Source: Phallus indusiatus (lineage: Eukaryota; Basidiomycota; Agaricomycetes; Phallales; Phallaceae). Taken from it: a stretch of DNA of 64,000 nt. The number at the start of each line of letters is the position of its first letter. Position 1 is the stretch's first letter. The notes beneath the pieces are model-generated. The model had not been told where the DNA came from and made no database searches. It worked only from the letters and a program-made list of their open reading frames with translations. The stretch spans positions 310,001 through 374,000 of the forward strand of contig JAQFWX010000023.1 in assembly GCA_027605045.1 (NCBI GenBank). The letters are read 5' to 3'. The position numbers and the translations under genes were made by a program. Below are positions 21,369 to 30,760 of the stretch, one piece after another.

Positions 21369-24008
21369 ATGCCTCCTAAAAGCAACAAGAAGTCAAAAAA
21401 GAACGTAGGCGAACCACCACCTACCGAAGGCGGTCCATCCACATCTGCACGAGCAGGTGATACTGTTGTGATAGACGCAGCATTGTTTGAAACACTAGTC
21501 GCGGACCACGCGAATCGATCTAGACAAGGATCGAGACAGGGATCGAGACAAGCTTCACCAGCGCGGAGCGAATCAGGTGAATCAGTGAAATCAACCAGAT
21601 CTCATAAGTCCAACCTCGGAAAAGACGAGGTAGTCCTACCACGTAAGATGATTGAGGACGCAAAAAGGATGATTCATGACCTCGTAAGAGGTGATACACC
21701 GGGACAAGACGTCGGTGATATGTTAGTACGACTAGATGCAGCCGTAATACCCGATGAAGAAGAACCGTGGACAACGGTGAAAGGGAAAGGTCGTGCACGA
21801 GACGACAATAGAACCAGCACGACAATACTGGCTCCAGTAATGGACAACGCGCAAGCGACGGTCAAGACAATGGCAAACACGCCAGCATTGCCAGCGACAC
21901 CCAGAGCTCCATCGGCAGCACCGACCCCCGGTATAACACGTCAACCCACACAACAGTACGCGGTACACGCGGAAACACTACATTCAGTGTTACAGGACCT
22001 ACCTTCTGCACAACCAGCAGCGACCAGCACGCCCATCAGACCCACGCGAGCAGCAGATGACGCAGCCGCAGAGATAGAGAGAGGACGAGCTGAGCTGGAT
22101 AGATCACGTCGAAACAGCCGACGTACCCCACCAGAGTTCGTGGCAACTCGTGACTACCTGGAAGATCAATCTACCAGACGAGTCAACGCGGGTCAAGGAC
22201 CGCGTGATAAGAGTAATCCTTCAGCTGCAGAGCTGGAAGAGTCAGCGAAAGACCTGGAAAGGATGGCCGCTGAGGCAGCACAACTGGCACGGGAAAAACG
22301 TTCCGAAGCATTAGACAAACGCACAACTGCGTTACAAGGGAAGGTTAGTAGGCAAGAACCGTATGTCGACATGCAGGAAGACCTGCAGGAAGTGCGAGCA
22401 GCACGCACTGAACTGGCTAAAAGCAACCGAGAAATGGAAGCTGGCCAACGACCTGGCATCATCTTTGAGCAAGACCTCCCTAATCGCTCGGCGCCCGCTC
22501 AGACTGCAGCGCAACCAGGACCGTCAACAGTACATCCTGGTCCACCAACAAACGCCGGTCAAGCACACGCTCCTGCAACGTCCCCGACAACCAGAGCACC
22601 GGTTGTACCCAGAAGAAGAGCAACATCTGCCAGGGATCAGTACGAGCAAATGAGAGAAGACCTCCGAGATATACCGGAGAGTAACGCTGGGCCCTTCATG
22701 CCCAAATACTATGATGACGAGGACTCGTCAGACGACGAAGAAGAAGCGTATGATCGCGGATACTTCGAACGTGAAATGAGGGAAACCCCATTTGACGACC
22801 GAGAAGATAGACATAAACCCACGAAGAGGTTTAGAAGAGTTCGGGAAGACGAGGGGATAATTGTCATGGTGCAAGAAGCACTAGAGGAGTGCAAGGATGT
22901 AGTAGTATCAGCGTCCCCACTTGCGAAAGCGGGTGCAAAGATGCCATTATCCGTTATGTATAGCGGATCATCAAAGCCTGAAGACTTTGAGAAGTTCGTG
23001 ACCTCTATCCTCAGATGGTTGAGGCTAAATAACCTACTCGGCGCAGCGTACGTCGAAGCACATATAGCCGTAGTCGGTATGCGACTAGATGGAGAGGCAC
23101 ACGAATGGTTCGTGGAGCACGTAGAACGAGGAGGTCGTTCAACCAAGGGTTGGGACTTGGTAAGACTGTTCCGAAGGATGCACAATATGTTCTTGTCACC
23201 TACAAGCAAGAACCAGTCTGCACATAACTTCGATCACGCGAAGCAAGGTGCAAGGAGTGTACACCGGTACATGAGTGAACTGCTGAAATTCGCAGCACGT
23301 CTAGTCCATCCACCGGACAGATACACCTTCAAACGAAAGTTCTTAGAAGGACTTGATGAGAGAATTCGCAGTGAAGTCACCAAGAGGGGATTCCTGGCCG
23401 AAAACTCATCAATTCGACGGCTGTACATAGCCGCGAACGACATAGAGCAAGCATGGGACTATAATAAGTCAATACTAGCTCAACGTCAGACACCCGTAAA
23501 ATCAACGGGTACCCATTCAAGCTTGGCCAGACAAGCTCAAGAGAACAACTACCGCGCTAAAATCAAACCAAGCGGTATACCCACGAGGACTATTCCCCGT
23601 ACGACCACAACTAGCAACGCGCTAGCTGTAAGACCAGCGACGAGCAGTGCGATTAAGCCGGCGAGAGTGTCGACTACCACGACAACTCGACCAGTCAGCT
23701 CAGGAACGCAAGCCCGAAGCAGTAGCACTGTACTGAAGTGCTATGAATGTGGACAGACTGGCCACCTAAGACCACAATGCCCTAGAAAGGGACAGGTACG
23801 TGCCAACGTAATGCACGTTGAGGAGGAAGATGAAGACGATGCGGACGAGCTGCTCGACGCAATTATAGAGGAAGAAACGGGAGTTAACATACTAGAGGTG
23901 GAGGAATCCCCACAGTATGATGACGCTGAACAAGGTCAAGACACCGCGGAAGCAGCGGACTACGGGGAGGGGACCACTATGAGTGGGACGAGAATGAAGA
24001 CGCAGTAG
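21369..24008 (+). CDS. gag: Ty3-A copy 1 gag
   Basis: Nucleocapsid precursor that packages the element RNA. The first ATG is 21,369 (PPKSNKKSKK follows), giving 879 aa; the frame opens earlier only from GTG. Residues 1-500 are disordered-looking, Arg/Ser/Ala/Pro-rich with helical stretches; about 540-690 is a Ty3-type gag core (FEKFVTSILRWL ... YTFKRKFLEGL); about 790-805 is one CCHC zinc knuckle, CYECGQTGHLRPQC; the tail is acidic. The length is large for a Ty3 gag. TAG is followed 8 nt later by the protease ATG, so protease is probably made by reinitiation or a -1 shift. Confidence 0.92.
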   Translation: MPPKSNKKSKKNVGEPPPTEGGPSTSARAGDTVVIDAALFETLVADHANRSRQGSRQGSRQASPARSESGESVKSTRSHKSNLGKDEVVLPRKMIEDAKRMIHDLVRGDTPGQDVGDMLVRLDAAVIPDEEEPWTTVKGKGRARDDNRTSTTILAPVMDNAQATVKTMANTPALPATPRAPSAAPTPGITRQPTQQYAVHAETLHSVLQDLPSAQPAATSTPIRPTRAADDAAAEIERGRAELDRSRRNSRRTPPEFVATRDYLEDQSTRRVNAGQGPRDKSNPSAAELEESAKDLERMAAEAAQLAREKRSEALDKRTTALQGKVSRQEPYVDMQEDLQEVRAARTELAKSNREMEAGQRPGIIFEQDLPNRSAPAQTAAQPGPSTVHPGPPTNAGQAHAPATSPTTRAPVVPRRRATSARDQYEQMREDLRDIPESNAGPFMPKYYDDEDSSDDEEEAYDRGYFEREMRETPFDDREDRHKPTKRFRRVREDEGIIVMVQEALEECKDVVVSASPLAKAGAKMPLSVMYSGSSKPEDFEKFVTSILRWLRLNNLLGAAYVEAHIAVVGMRLDGEAHEWFVEHVERGGRSTKGWDLVRLFRRMHNMFLSPTSKNQSAHNFDHAKQGARSVHRYMSELLKFAARLVHPPDRYTFKRKFLEGLDERIRSEVTKRGFLAENSSIRRLYIAANDIEQAWDYNKSILAQRQTPVKSTGTHSSLARQAQENNYRAKIKPSGIPTRTIPRTTTTSNALAVRPATSSAIKPARVSTTTTTRPVSSGTQARSSSTVLKCYECGQTGHLRPQCPRKGQVRANVMHVEEEDEDDADELLDAIIEEETGVNILEVEESPQYDDAEQGQDTAEAADYGEGTTMSGTRMKTQ

Positions 24009-24016
24009 GCGCATAC

Positions 24017-24748
24017 ATGATGGTGATAACCGAAGATCACGGTTATGATGAAAGAAGACTACTTGTTATCAAACAAGGCTCGTCCACCATTGGGACGATT
24101 AAGTCACAGGAAGAACCCCTGTATGACCACACGATGAGACCTAAGTCAAGGGCTCCAAAGCGTGATAAAGAATCAATAAGACCTCTAGAGGGTTACTGGC
24201 TCGTAAACGGCCAATTAGCGCATTGTTTGATTGACAGTGGATGTCAAGGCATGATAATGTCACCATCATTCTCGCTCACGACTGGAGCGAAGACATTCAA
24301 ACTGGATAAGCCAGTATCACTGCAGCTCGCAGTGAAAGGAAGTAAGTCCGTAATACAGTACGGAACGTATACCCGAATAGAATTTGGGGATATTAGTGTG
24401 TTAGAATACTTTGATATAGTCAATATTGACTACTACGACGTCATAATTGGCGTACCATTCCTGAAAAGGTATGACATCTGCCTGGACTTTGGCAACGGGA
24501 TAATCACCCGGGATGGAGGAGTAATCACTCCAGTGGAACGGTTCACTGAAATACCTAACACCACGGACGAGCCCACCGAGTTAAGTGGAAGCTTAGCCAT
24601 AGCATCAGCACGCCCCATAACTACTACGTCTAACGCAGTAGCAGTGAGACGGAAGATCCGAGTACCGGAACTTAAGGATGAGAACCTACCCGCTACGCGA
24701 GTACTGGAAGGAGGAGTACAGCGACTTATTCGGGCCAGTGCCGAATAG
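24017..24748 (+). CDS. Ty3-A copy 1 protease ORF
   Basis: 243 aa aspartic protease reading frame separate from gag and from the RT frame. The active-site motif is CLIDSGCQG near residue 70 (DSG in place of the usual DTG), followed by MIMSPSF. The second half has VIIGVPFLKRYDICLDF, matching the ILG/IIG flap-side strand of retropepsins. Its 3' end overlaps the RT ORF by 71 nt in a +1 relation. It would process Gag and Pol in virus-like particles. Copy 2 has this ORF intact as well. Confidence 0.88.
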   Translation: MMVITEDHGYDERRLLVIKQGSSTIGTIKSQEEPLYDHTMRPKSRAPKRDKESIRPLEGYWLVNGQLAHCLIDSGCQGMIMSPSFSLTTGAKTFKLDKPVSLQLAVKGSKSVIQYGTYTRIEFGDISVLEYFDIVNIDYYDVIIGVPFLKRYDICLDFGNGIITRDGGVITPVERFTEIPNTTDEPTELSGSLAIASARPITTTSNAVAVRRKIRVPELKDENLPATRVLEGGVQRLIRASAE

Positions 24749-27700
24749 ACTCCCTCCATTTAGGGATGTAAATCATCATATCCCATTAATAGAACCTAAC
24801 AAGGTTATCCGGTACAGACTACCGAAGTGCCCAGACGCCCTCAAGCCACTGCTGGCTGAAAAAATAGAGCGCTACACGCAAGCAGGTTGGTGGGAACCGA
24901 CTGTCGCACAGCAAGCCATCCCTATGCTATGCCTGTTTAAAAAGGCATTATCAGGACTACGCACGGTATTTGACCTGCGTCAGCAGAATGATAATACGTT
25001 GAAAGACGTGACCCCGTTTCCAGACCAGGAGACCATTCGCCAAGACGTGGCGAGACACAAGTATAGGTCGAAAATTGACCTAACGGAAGCTTACGAGCAA
25101 GTCAGAATTGCTCCGGAAGACGTGGATAAGACCACGTTCTCGACGATATATGGCACTTTTAAAAGCCATGTTATGCAACAAGGTGATTGCAACGCGCCTT
25201 CGACATTCCAGAGATTGATGACCCATATATTCCGGGACCACATCGGAAGAAACATACACTCGTACATCGACGACGTGTTCGTCTACTCAATGACGATCCA
25301 ACAACACCAGGAACATCTGGAGATTGCCTTCTCGAGATTGAGGAAGGAACAACTTTACCTAAGTCAGAAGAAAGTTGACTTATACTCCAAACGATTGGAG
25401 TGCCTAGGACACATCATCGACGACGATGGTATCCACCCAGATATGGATAAGATGGATAAAATTCGCGATTGGAGAACCCCACGTACGTTCAACGACGTTC
25501 AGAAGTTCTTAGGGCTGGTGCAATATGTTGCCGCCTACCTTCCGGGAGTCGCTACTTACACTTCCCCATTGTCGGGATGTACCCACAACAACAGGCAATT
25601 CGAGTGGACACCGGCACTAGAACGCTGTTTCAACGCAATCAAAGCGTTGACGAAGAACGCCCCAGTTCTTAAACCTATCAATCCTGATAGCGACGAGCCA
25701 ATCTGGCTTGTAACCGATGGATCCAAGTGTGGCGTCGGTGCGTACTATGGTCAAGGCGCAAGTTGGCAAACCTGCAGACCCGCAGGGTTTATGTCTAAGA
25801 AATTCACTCCGGCACAGTACAACTACCGGACTCATGAGCACGAGCTCATTGCAGTACTTGAAGCACTGAATAAGTGGGAAGACAAACTACTAGGTCGTAA
25901 ATTCACCCTAGTAACGGACAACGAGGCCTTGAAACACTTCAAGACACAGCCCCGTATGTCGCCTAGACAGGCGAGATGGTACGAGTATCTCTCTCGTTTC
26001 GACTACGAAACGATTCACATTAAAGGTGAGACCAACACGGTCGCAGATGGACTCTCGAGATATTTCGAGGATGACCTACCTAACGAGATACACCCACCTG
26101 AGAACTACGTCAACATCGACGTAAAACTAGATCCAACAGGGGATCAGCTACCTCCTGAAAGGAAAAGTGAACTCAGAATCAGTGCGGCGAGACGCATTAA
26201 AACTCGGGCGAAAGCTAGAGTCCAACAACAGACGGCTGAACAAGCATCCATTGAACAACGACCAGCGTCCATTGAAGAAGTGGATACAGACGACGAAGAC
26301 GTACTGGCAGTCACAGCGCAACATAGCGGTAAAACGCTTAAAGCCAAGATTGAAGGCTTTGAAGGATTAGCTGATCTGATAAAGAGCGGCTATAAGGACG
26401 ACACAACACTGAAGAAAGTGTTAGAAAACCCTGATGCATACAAAGGGTTTGGGATGAAAAACCAGCTACTGTACACGAAGAATCAGTTCTCCCGTGACGT
26501 GGTCTGCATACCCCATCACTTATTTTACCAGGGGAGGAAGCTGGTAGAGATCATCATTAGTGAAGCACACGAAATTGTGGGACACTTCGGACGCTATAAA
26601 ACGTCGCAATACATTAGACAAGTGTATTGGTGGAGAACGATGGCAGAGGACATCGATGAATACTGCAAATCGTGCGGTAAATGTCAAACGAATAAGGATG
26701 ACAATAGACATCCTAGCGGTCTGCTGAAGACGCTACCCATTCCCAATAAACCATGGGAATCAGTCGGAATGGACTTTATAGGCCCGTTACCAGTATCGAA
26801 AGGACATGACTTCTTACTAGTCATAATTGACAGATTGACGTCAATGGTGAGACTCATGCCCACCACCACGAAGCTAACTGCGAAAAGCGCAGCACACCTG
26901 TACTTCGAAGGTGTAGTTAGGCATCATGGCGTGCCAGCTTCTATCGTCAGTGATAGAGATACCAGATTCACCGCGAAGTTCTGGAAAGAACTACAGCGGC
27001 TAATAGGGACAAAACTCCTCATGTCCACTTCATTCCATCCACAGACGGATGGAGCAACAGAGCGGGCGAACCGCTCCATAGGACAAGTATTACGTTCTAT
27101 AATAGATAACGACCAAAAGGATTGGGCTGAACGTATCCCGATGGCGGAATTCGCACTGAACAGTAGCACGAGTGAAACGACTAAGTTCACGCCATTCGAA
27201 CTTAACTACGGATACACCCCTGCACTAGGGCGACAGCTCAACACAGACACCAAGTTCAATGGTGTGAAGCAATTCGCATTACAAGCGAAATGGAATCTTA
27301 TGGCCGCACACGATGCCATAATCGCGAGTCGCGTGAAACAAACCATGCACGCGAACACCCACAGACGAGATGCGCCTGTTTACAAAGAGGGTGACCTCGT
27401 GTACCTTTCTACGAAGAACATATCTCTACCAAAGGGTAGATCCAGTAAGTTGGTACCGCGTTACGTCGGTCCTTACAAAGTATTGTCAGTCAAAGACAAT
27501 ATTAACGTCAAACTCGACTTGCCTGACGAGTTGAAGAAGCGTAGGATAAATCCAATATTCCACGTGGACTTAGTGAAACCACATATCGCCAATGATGACG
27601 ATAGATTTCCACGTCGTGAGTCATTAACGGCGTACGACTTTGGACAACCGGACAATGCCGAATGGCATGTAGATGAACTACTAGCCCATCGCTGGACTGG

Positions 27701-27866
27701 GTCTAAAGACACGGACATCGAGTTCCTAGTGCAATGGACGCTAGGCGATACGACCTGGGAGCCGTACGAACACTGCAAAGACTTGCAGGCATTGGATGAG
27801 TATCTCCAATTACGCGGGGTTACCCAATTAGGGAAATTGCCGCGTCTCCGCACGACGCGTAAATGA
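24678..27866 (+). CDS. pol: Ty3-A copy 1 pol: RT, RNase H, integrase, chromodomain
   Basis: 1,062 aa. RT: SKIDLTEAYEQ near 131 and YIDDVFVYS near 195 (catalytic Asp). RNase H: VTDGSKCGVGAYY near 345, HEHELIAVLEAL, VTDNEAL, ADGLSR. Integrase: His/His/Cys/Cys zinc region about 629-671 (HEIVGHFGRYKT ... CKSCGKCQ), then the DDE core MDFIGPLP, SDRDTRF, TERANR. C-terminal chromodomain about 995-1050 (VDELLAHRW ... FLVQWTLGDTTWEP), which in chromoviruses guides integration to heterochromatin. The frame is open throughout. Expression as a Pol fusion would need the upstream PR frame to shift +1; alternatively ATG 24,678 is used directly. Confidence 0.95.
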   Translation: MRTYPLREYWKEEYSDLFGPVPNRLPPFRDVNHHIPLIEPNKVIRYRLPKCPDALKPLLAEKIERYTQAGWWEPTVAQQAIPMLCLFKKALSGLRTVFDLRQQNDNTLKDVTPFPDQETIRQDVARHKYRSKIDLTEAYEQVRIAPEDVDKTTFSTIYGTFKSHVMQQGDCNAPSTFQRLMTHIFRDHIGRNIHSYIDDVFVYSMTIQQHQEHLEIAFSRLRKEQLYLSQKKVDLYSKRLECLGHIIDDDGIHPDMDKMDKIRDWRTPRTFNDVQKFLGLVQYVAAYLPGVATYTSPLSGCTHNNRQFEWTPALERCFNAIKALTKNAPVLKPINPDSDEPIWLVTDGSKCGVGAYYGQGASWQTCRPAGFMSKKFTPAQYNYRTHEHELIAVLEALNKWEDKLLGRKFTLVTDNEALKHFKTQPRMSPRQARWYEYLSRFDYETIHIKGETNTVADGLSRYFEDDLPNEIHPPENYVNIDVKLDPTGDQLPPERKSELRISAARRIKTRAKARVQQQTAEQASIEQRPASIEEVDTDDEDVLAVTAQHSGKTLKAKIEGFEGLADLIKSGYKDDTTLKKVLENPDAYKGFGMKNQLLYTKNQFSRDVVCIPHHLFYQGRKLVEIIISEAHEIVGHFGRYKTSQYIRQVYWWRTMAEDIDEYCKSCGKCQTNKDDNRHPSGLLKTLPIPNKPWESVGMDFIGPLPVSKGHDFLLVIIDRLTSMVRLMPTTTKLTAKSAAHLYFEGVVRHHGVPASIVSDRDTRFTAKFWKELQRLIGTKLLMSTSFHPQTDGATERANRSIGQVLRSIIDNDQKDWAERIPMAEFALNSSTSETTKFTPFELNYGYTPALGRQLNTDTKFNGVKQFALQAKWNLMAAHDAIIASRVKQTMHANTHRRDAPVYKEGDLVYLSTKNISLPKGRSSKLVPRYVGPYKVLSVKDNINVKLDLPDELKKRRINPIFHVDLVKPHIANDDDRFPRRESLTAYDFGQPDNAEWHVDELLAHRWTGSKDTDIEFLVQWTLGDTTWEPYEHCKDLQALDEYLQLRGVTQLGKLPRLRTTRK

Positions 27867-28004
27867 GGATCTGCAAGCAGATCTGCCCCGTGCCCCGGCG
27901 GCACAACAGCCACGAGAAAATCCTACTCGGGCGCTACTCTGATACAAGAGTAAATAAATACTCTTTCTTACGACCCCGTCTCAGCCACCTGAGCACCGTC
28001 AACG
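27867..28004 (+). promoter_or_regulatory. Structured spacer between pol and ORF3
   Basis: 138 nt. Directly after the pol stop is a perfect hairpin (GATCTGC, loop AA, GCAGATC), and further on AGAGTAAATAAATACTCT forms a second stem. TAAATAAATA sits about 50 nt before the ORF3 ATG and could serve as a TATA-like or polyadenylation element. Whether ORF3 has its own transcript or relies on reinitiation is not known. Confidence 0.4.
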
Positions 28005-29813
28005 ATGTCTGCAGAACCTTCACGACCTACCTCTTCATCTACGAAGCCCTCGACCCGCAAGGGACGATTTGACGATATCAAGCAAGCGTTGCTTGAAGCA
28101 CAAAAAGAATGGAGTATGGATTCCATGCCTGGCTGCGTAGCCATCACCCACGAAAGTGGGAAATGTACCCACTGCGATGAGTATATCTCGCACATTAGTA
28201 CCGCTGCAAGCAAGCGTACCATTGTTCTTGACGAGAAAGACGTCAAAGAGTGCCTACTCGAGGCATTCCCGTTCCTGCAAAAAGAGTGGGATGATTTACG
28301 AAAGCGCCTTGAAGACGCTAACGACTACGCCGACCAGACCGTCCAAGAACTCAAGGACGTTGAGAGACGAGAGGACGACCTTCGAGATCGTATACGGGAA
28401 CTCGAGGACAAGTTGAAGCAAGCCCCACAGGCAGCATCGCCTGTGTCATCTAGGAAACGACCTCGGTCAGAGGCCAAGGGCCCCACGAATCATGGGCCCG
28501 TAGGATTCGACGCGTACGACGACGACGACGACGATGATCTAGACGACCACGATTGGGCGGACTCCTACAATGACGAGTCGGTACTCGACTCCAACGGTCA
28601 ACCCGTTCCTCCCCACTCTGGGGATGATTTCGGCCTGATGGACAGGCTGGACCCTGAAGAGGAGTCATTATTGTCTCGGCGACAACTCGCTGAGAAAGTC
28701 CTCGCTGAGTTCCCAGGAACTCCCCGTATCTCCAACCAGGCCAAGTACCGCGATACGTGGCCCGCTTTTATGCAAGGCCACGACCCCACAGCGTCTCGAG
28801 CAGGGAAAACCCCTGTACCTGGGCCAGTTCCCGACCCACTCGCGTGGTACATGATGTGTCCACTGGATGACCCCTCGTTCGTACTCCAGGGGAAGCAGAT
28901 CTGGAAGAAACCACCCATATTGGACACACCTCAAAAGGTTGCAATGCACGCGCGCATTAGACTTGCCTGGGACGTAGGCATGATGTTCATCAATAGAAAG
29001 AAGAAAGAGCGAGACTACGCTCGCCTCACTATCGGGGAGCGCCCTGAAGCTTTTCCATACCCAACAGAAGGGCAAATGGACCTGGAAACGGGTCGCCTCT
29101 ATGAGACGTGGTATAAGGACCCCGCCTCCGTACCCTTTTATATAAGGGTTGAACCATCAGGATCGCTGAATATCAGCGATGTTGAAGTCGTAGCGTGGCT
29201 TCGAAAAATATTCCCGAATCGGGAAACAAGGAAGACTGTATTCCCCATTGTAGCGGAGATATGTACCGAGCCTGGACTATCCACCTGGCTCAACGCCGCT
29301 GGCATCAACGCCGACAAGACGGTGAATAACTCCCCATCCATAATCGAAGGATGGCGTCGAGCATATACCCTGCCCCAGGGTAACATTCCCACCAAGGAAG
29401 AAGTTGTCGGGATGCTGCGATATAACTGTGTGAATACCCGACTAATCGAAACTCGATTGGGACCACTATTTGAGCGGTGGCGATCACACACTAACAGCAA
29501 CGCCATCGCCGTGAAGTGGCGAGAATCTCAACCCACCGTCTCGTCGCTGCTACCAGGGCGTCAGTATCGAAGACGACGTCGCAACAATCGTCGTGACGCC
29601 GCCCCTGCAGCTCCTATTGCTGGACCTTCGAAGGAGACTCCTTATGTGGAGTCCACCGCTAACTCGCCTCCCTCGGCGAAAGCACCACTCCCAGCAGAAA
29701 TCGCTGAGAAAGAACTCGTGATCGACCCCGATCAATACGAGGTCCTGGATAGACCAGGAGCAGGCCCTCAAGGTGATATTGAGATGGCCATGGATTATAC
29801 CGCGGACGACTGA
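28005..29813 (+). CDS. Ty3-A copy 1 ORF3: extra 602 aa protein of unknown function
   Basis: Lies between pol and the 3' LTR, where env or accessory genes sit in some LTR elements, but has no signal peptide or membrane helix. Seen: Ser/Thr/Lys-rich start; a Cys/His cluster about 43-65 (KCTHCDEYISH) possibly binding zinc; a long charged coiled coil about 96-142 (RKRLEDANDYADQ ... RIRELEDKLKQ); KRPRSE, a likely nuclear signal; an acidic Asp run about 170-190; a Trp/Pro-rich folded-looking core about 270-510; and an Arg-rich tail (RQYRRRRRNNRR). It resembles a nucleic-acid or chromatin-associated structural protein. No family was recognised. It is preserved in both copies and as an older decayed fragment, so it is a stable component of the element family. 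Confidence 0.85.
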   Translation: MSAEPSRPTSSSTKPSTRKGRFDDIKQALLEAQKEWSMDSMPGCVAITHESGKCTHCDEYISHISTAASKRTIVLDEKDVKECLLEAFPFLQKEWDDLRKRLEDANDYADQTVQELKDVERREDDLRDRIRELEDKLKQAPQAASPVSSRKRPRSEAKGPTNHGPVGFDAYDDDDDDDLDDHDWADSYNDESVLDSNGQPVPPHSGDDFGLMDRLDPEEESLLSRRQLAEKVLAEFPGTPRISNQAKYRDTWPAFMQGHDPTASRAGKTPVPGPVPDPLAWYMMCPLDDPSFVLQGKQIWKKPPILDTPQKVAMHARIRLAWDVGMMFINRKKKERDYARLTIGERPEAFPYPTEGQMDLETGRLYETWYKDPASVPFYIRVEPSGSLNISDVEVVAWLRKIFPNRETRKTVFPIVAEICTEPGLSTWLNAAGINADKTVNNSPSIIEGWRRAYTLPQGNIPTKEEVVGMLRYNCVNTRLIETRLGPLFERWRSHTNSNAIAVKWRESQPTVSSLLPGRQYRRRRRNNRRDAAPAAPIAGPSKETPYVESTANSPPSAKAPLPAEIAEKELVIDPDQYEVLDRPGAGPQGDIEMAMDYTADD

Positions 29814-29855
29814 GACTCACTCGTCGTATCATGTATTGACTTGACGCTCAAGTCA

Positions 29856-29866
29856 GCGGGGGAGGA
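29856..29866 (+). other. Polypurine tract, Ty3-A copy 1
   Basis: GCGGGGGAGGA abuts the 3' LTR, as expected for the plus-strand primer of reverse transcription. Confidence 0.8.
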
Positions 29867-30130
29867 TGTAACGGTTCCGCTATGAGCAGCGGACTACTAT
29901 TAACCATAGTACATATTCGTATATACATACAATTGTATGCAGACGATCGTCGTCTGCACAAGTACCTAGTATTATGTAATGTACATAGGCGCCGTCACAC
30001 CAGTAAATACCGCGTAACGGTAAAGGCGCCGGCAGCCTTTCTTACCTGCACTTGCAAATATACAGCTTTACACTGTTTGTTGTGAGTCCGTAAGAACCGG
30101 GCTAATCGTAAACTGTAACGAAACGTTACA
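29867..30130 (+). repeat. Ty3-A copy 1, 3' LTR
   Basis: 264 bp and, by eye, identical to the 5' LTR at 21,028-21,291. It is followed by the TSD GACGA. Confidence 0.95.
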
Positions 30131-30640
30131 GACGAATCAGCACTCACAACGAAGAACAACCGGAGATAACGAAGACTTTGGCGACGGAGTCGCCAAAGGC
30201 GAGAGATCGAGAGAATCGAGAAAAATCGGGTTTCGAGATAAAGAGACGAGTTGTAATTCAAGGAGGTTTGAAATACAATGAAATATATTTGAATCAAATC
30301 AGAGTTCGATTTCAAGATGACTTTGTATGGTATTTACAGTGAGTTTAAATACTACAAAGTGATGCAGGGTCAAGTACAAAGAAAGTACTAATTCGGATAA
30401 GTACATAATAGTACTTGAGGAAGTCGTGAGGTTCGTTAGAATCATAAAGAAAGAAATAGAAAGTATTCTATTTATATCATGGAACCTCACTGATCGTCAA
30501 AGTGAATAAATCGGTAATCGGTAATTCGAGAGATCGCATAGAGTGCGATCTCTATAAGGTTCGTTCGTTCGAGTTCGAAAAAGAATGTGAAATCGAAATA
30601 AATCGTTAATTCGATGTCACGAGAAAATCGGCTCGTGACA

Positions 30641-30723
30641 GAACCCCACGAATCATGGGCCAGTAGGATTCGATGCGTACAACGACGATGACAATGATCT
30701 GGACGACCACGATTGGGCGGACT
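30641..30723 (+). pseudogene. Old ORF3 fragment, right half
   Basis: Continues the 20,733-20,886 fragment through the acidic Asp/Asn codons (compare 28,483-28,563), starting with the duplicated GAACC. It is cut at GCGGACT by a family D LTR end. One Asp codon is missing and several CG dinucleotides read CA or TG. Confidence 0.75.
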
Positions 30724-30760
30724 TGTCACGCCCGTGTAACACCTCGCTTAAGTGGAGCTC
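30724..30760 (+). mobile_element. 5' end fragment of family D LTR
   Basis: TGTCACGCCCGTGTAACACC and the following CTCGCTTAAGTGGAGCTC match the start of the longer family D sequence at 55,768. It is interrupted after 37 bp by a family B LTR. Confidence 0.55.

Larger units (their letters stand above)
21028..30130 (+). mobile_element. Ty3-A copy 1: intact Ty3/gypsy chromovirus with extra ORF3 (9,103 bp)
   Basis: It is bounded by 264 bp LTRs and the 5 bp TSD GACGA (21,023-21,027 and 30,131-30,135). Order: LTR, gag, PR, RT-RNaseH-IN-chromodomain, ORF3, polypurine tract, LTR. Every frame is open and the two LTRs look identical by eye, so the insertion is recent and possibly competent. It landed inside the family E solo LTR. 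Copy 2 lies in inverse orientation at 33,878-42,975. Confidence 0.95.
20887..30640 (+). mobile_element. Solo LTR, family E, copy 1, split by Ty3-A copy 1
   Basis: Parts are 20,887-21,027 and 30,136-30,640 (646 bp when joined). It begins TGTCAAGATCCGAG, ends GGCTCGTGACA, and is flanked by the 5 bp duplication GAACC (20,882-20,886 and 30,641-30,645). A second member with the same ends is at 56,460-57,079. TG...CA ends and a 5 bp TSD identify an LTR; no internal domain is present. Confidence 0.85.

Noticed and set aside
21520..27913. Many antisense frames within Ty3-A
   Set aside because: Shadows of gag, pol and ORF3; each is repeated identically in copy 2 only because the copies are identical.
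28515..28545. Asp codon run as a simple-sequence expansion artefact
   Set aside because: It is in frame, identical in both copies and partly retained in the old fragment, so it is part of ORF3.
28005..29813. ORF3 as a retroviral-type envelope gene
   Set aside because: No signal peptide, no transmembrane segment and no Cys-rich ectodomain; instead charged, coiled-coil and Arg-rich regions.
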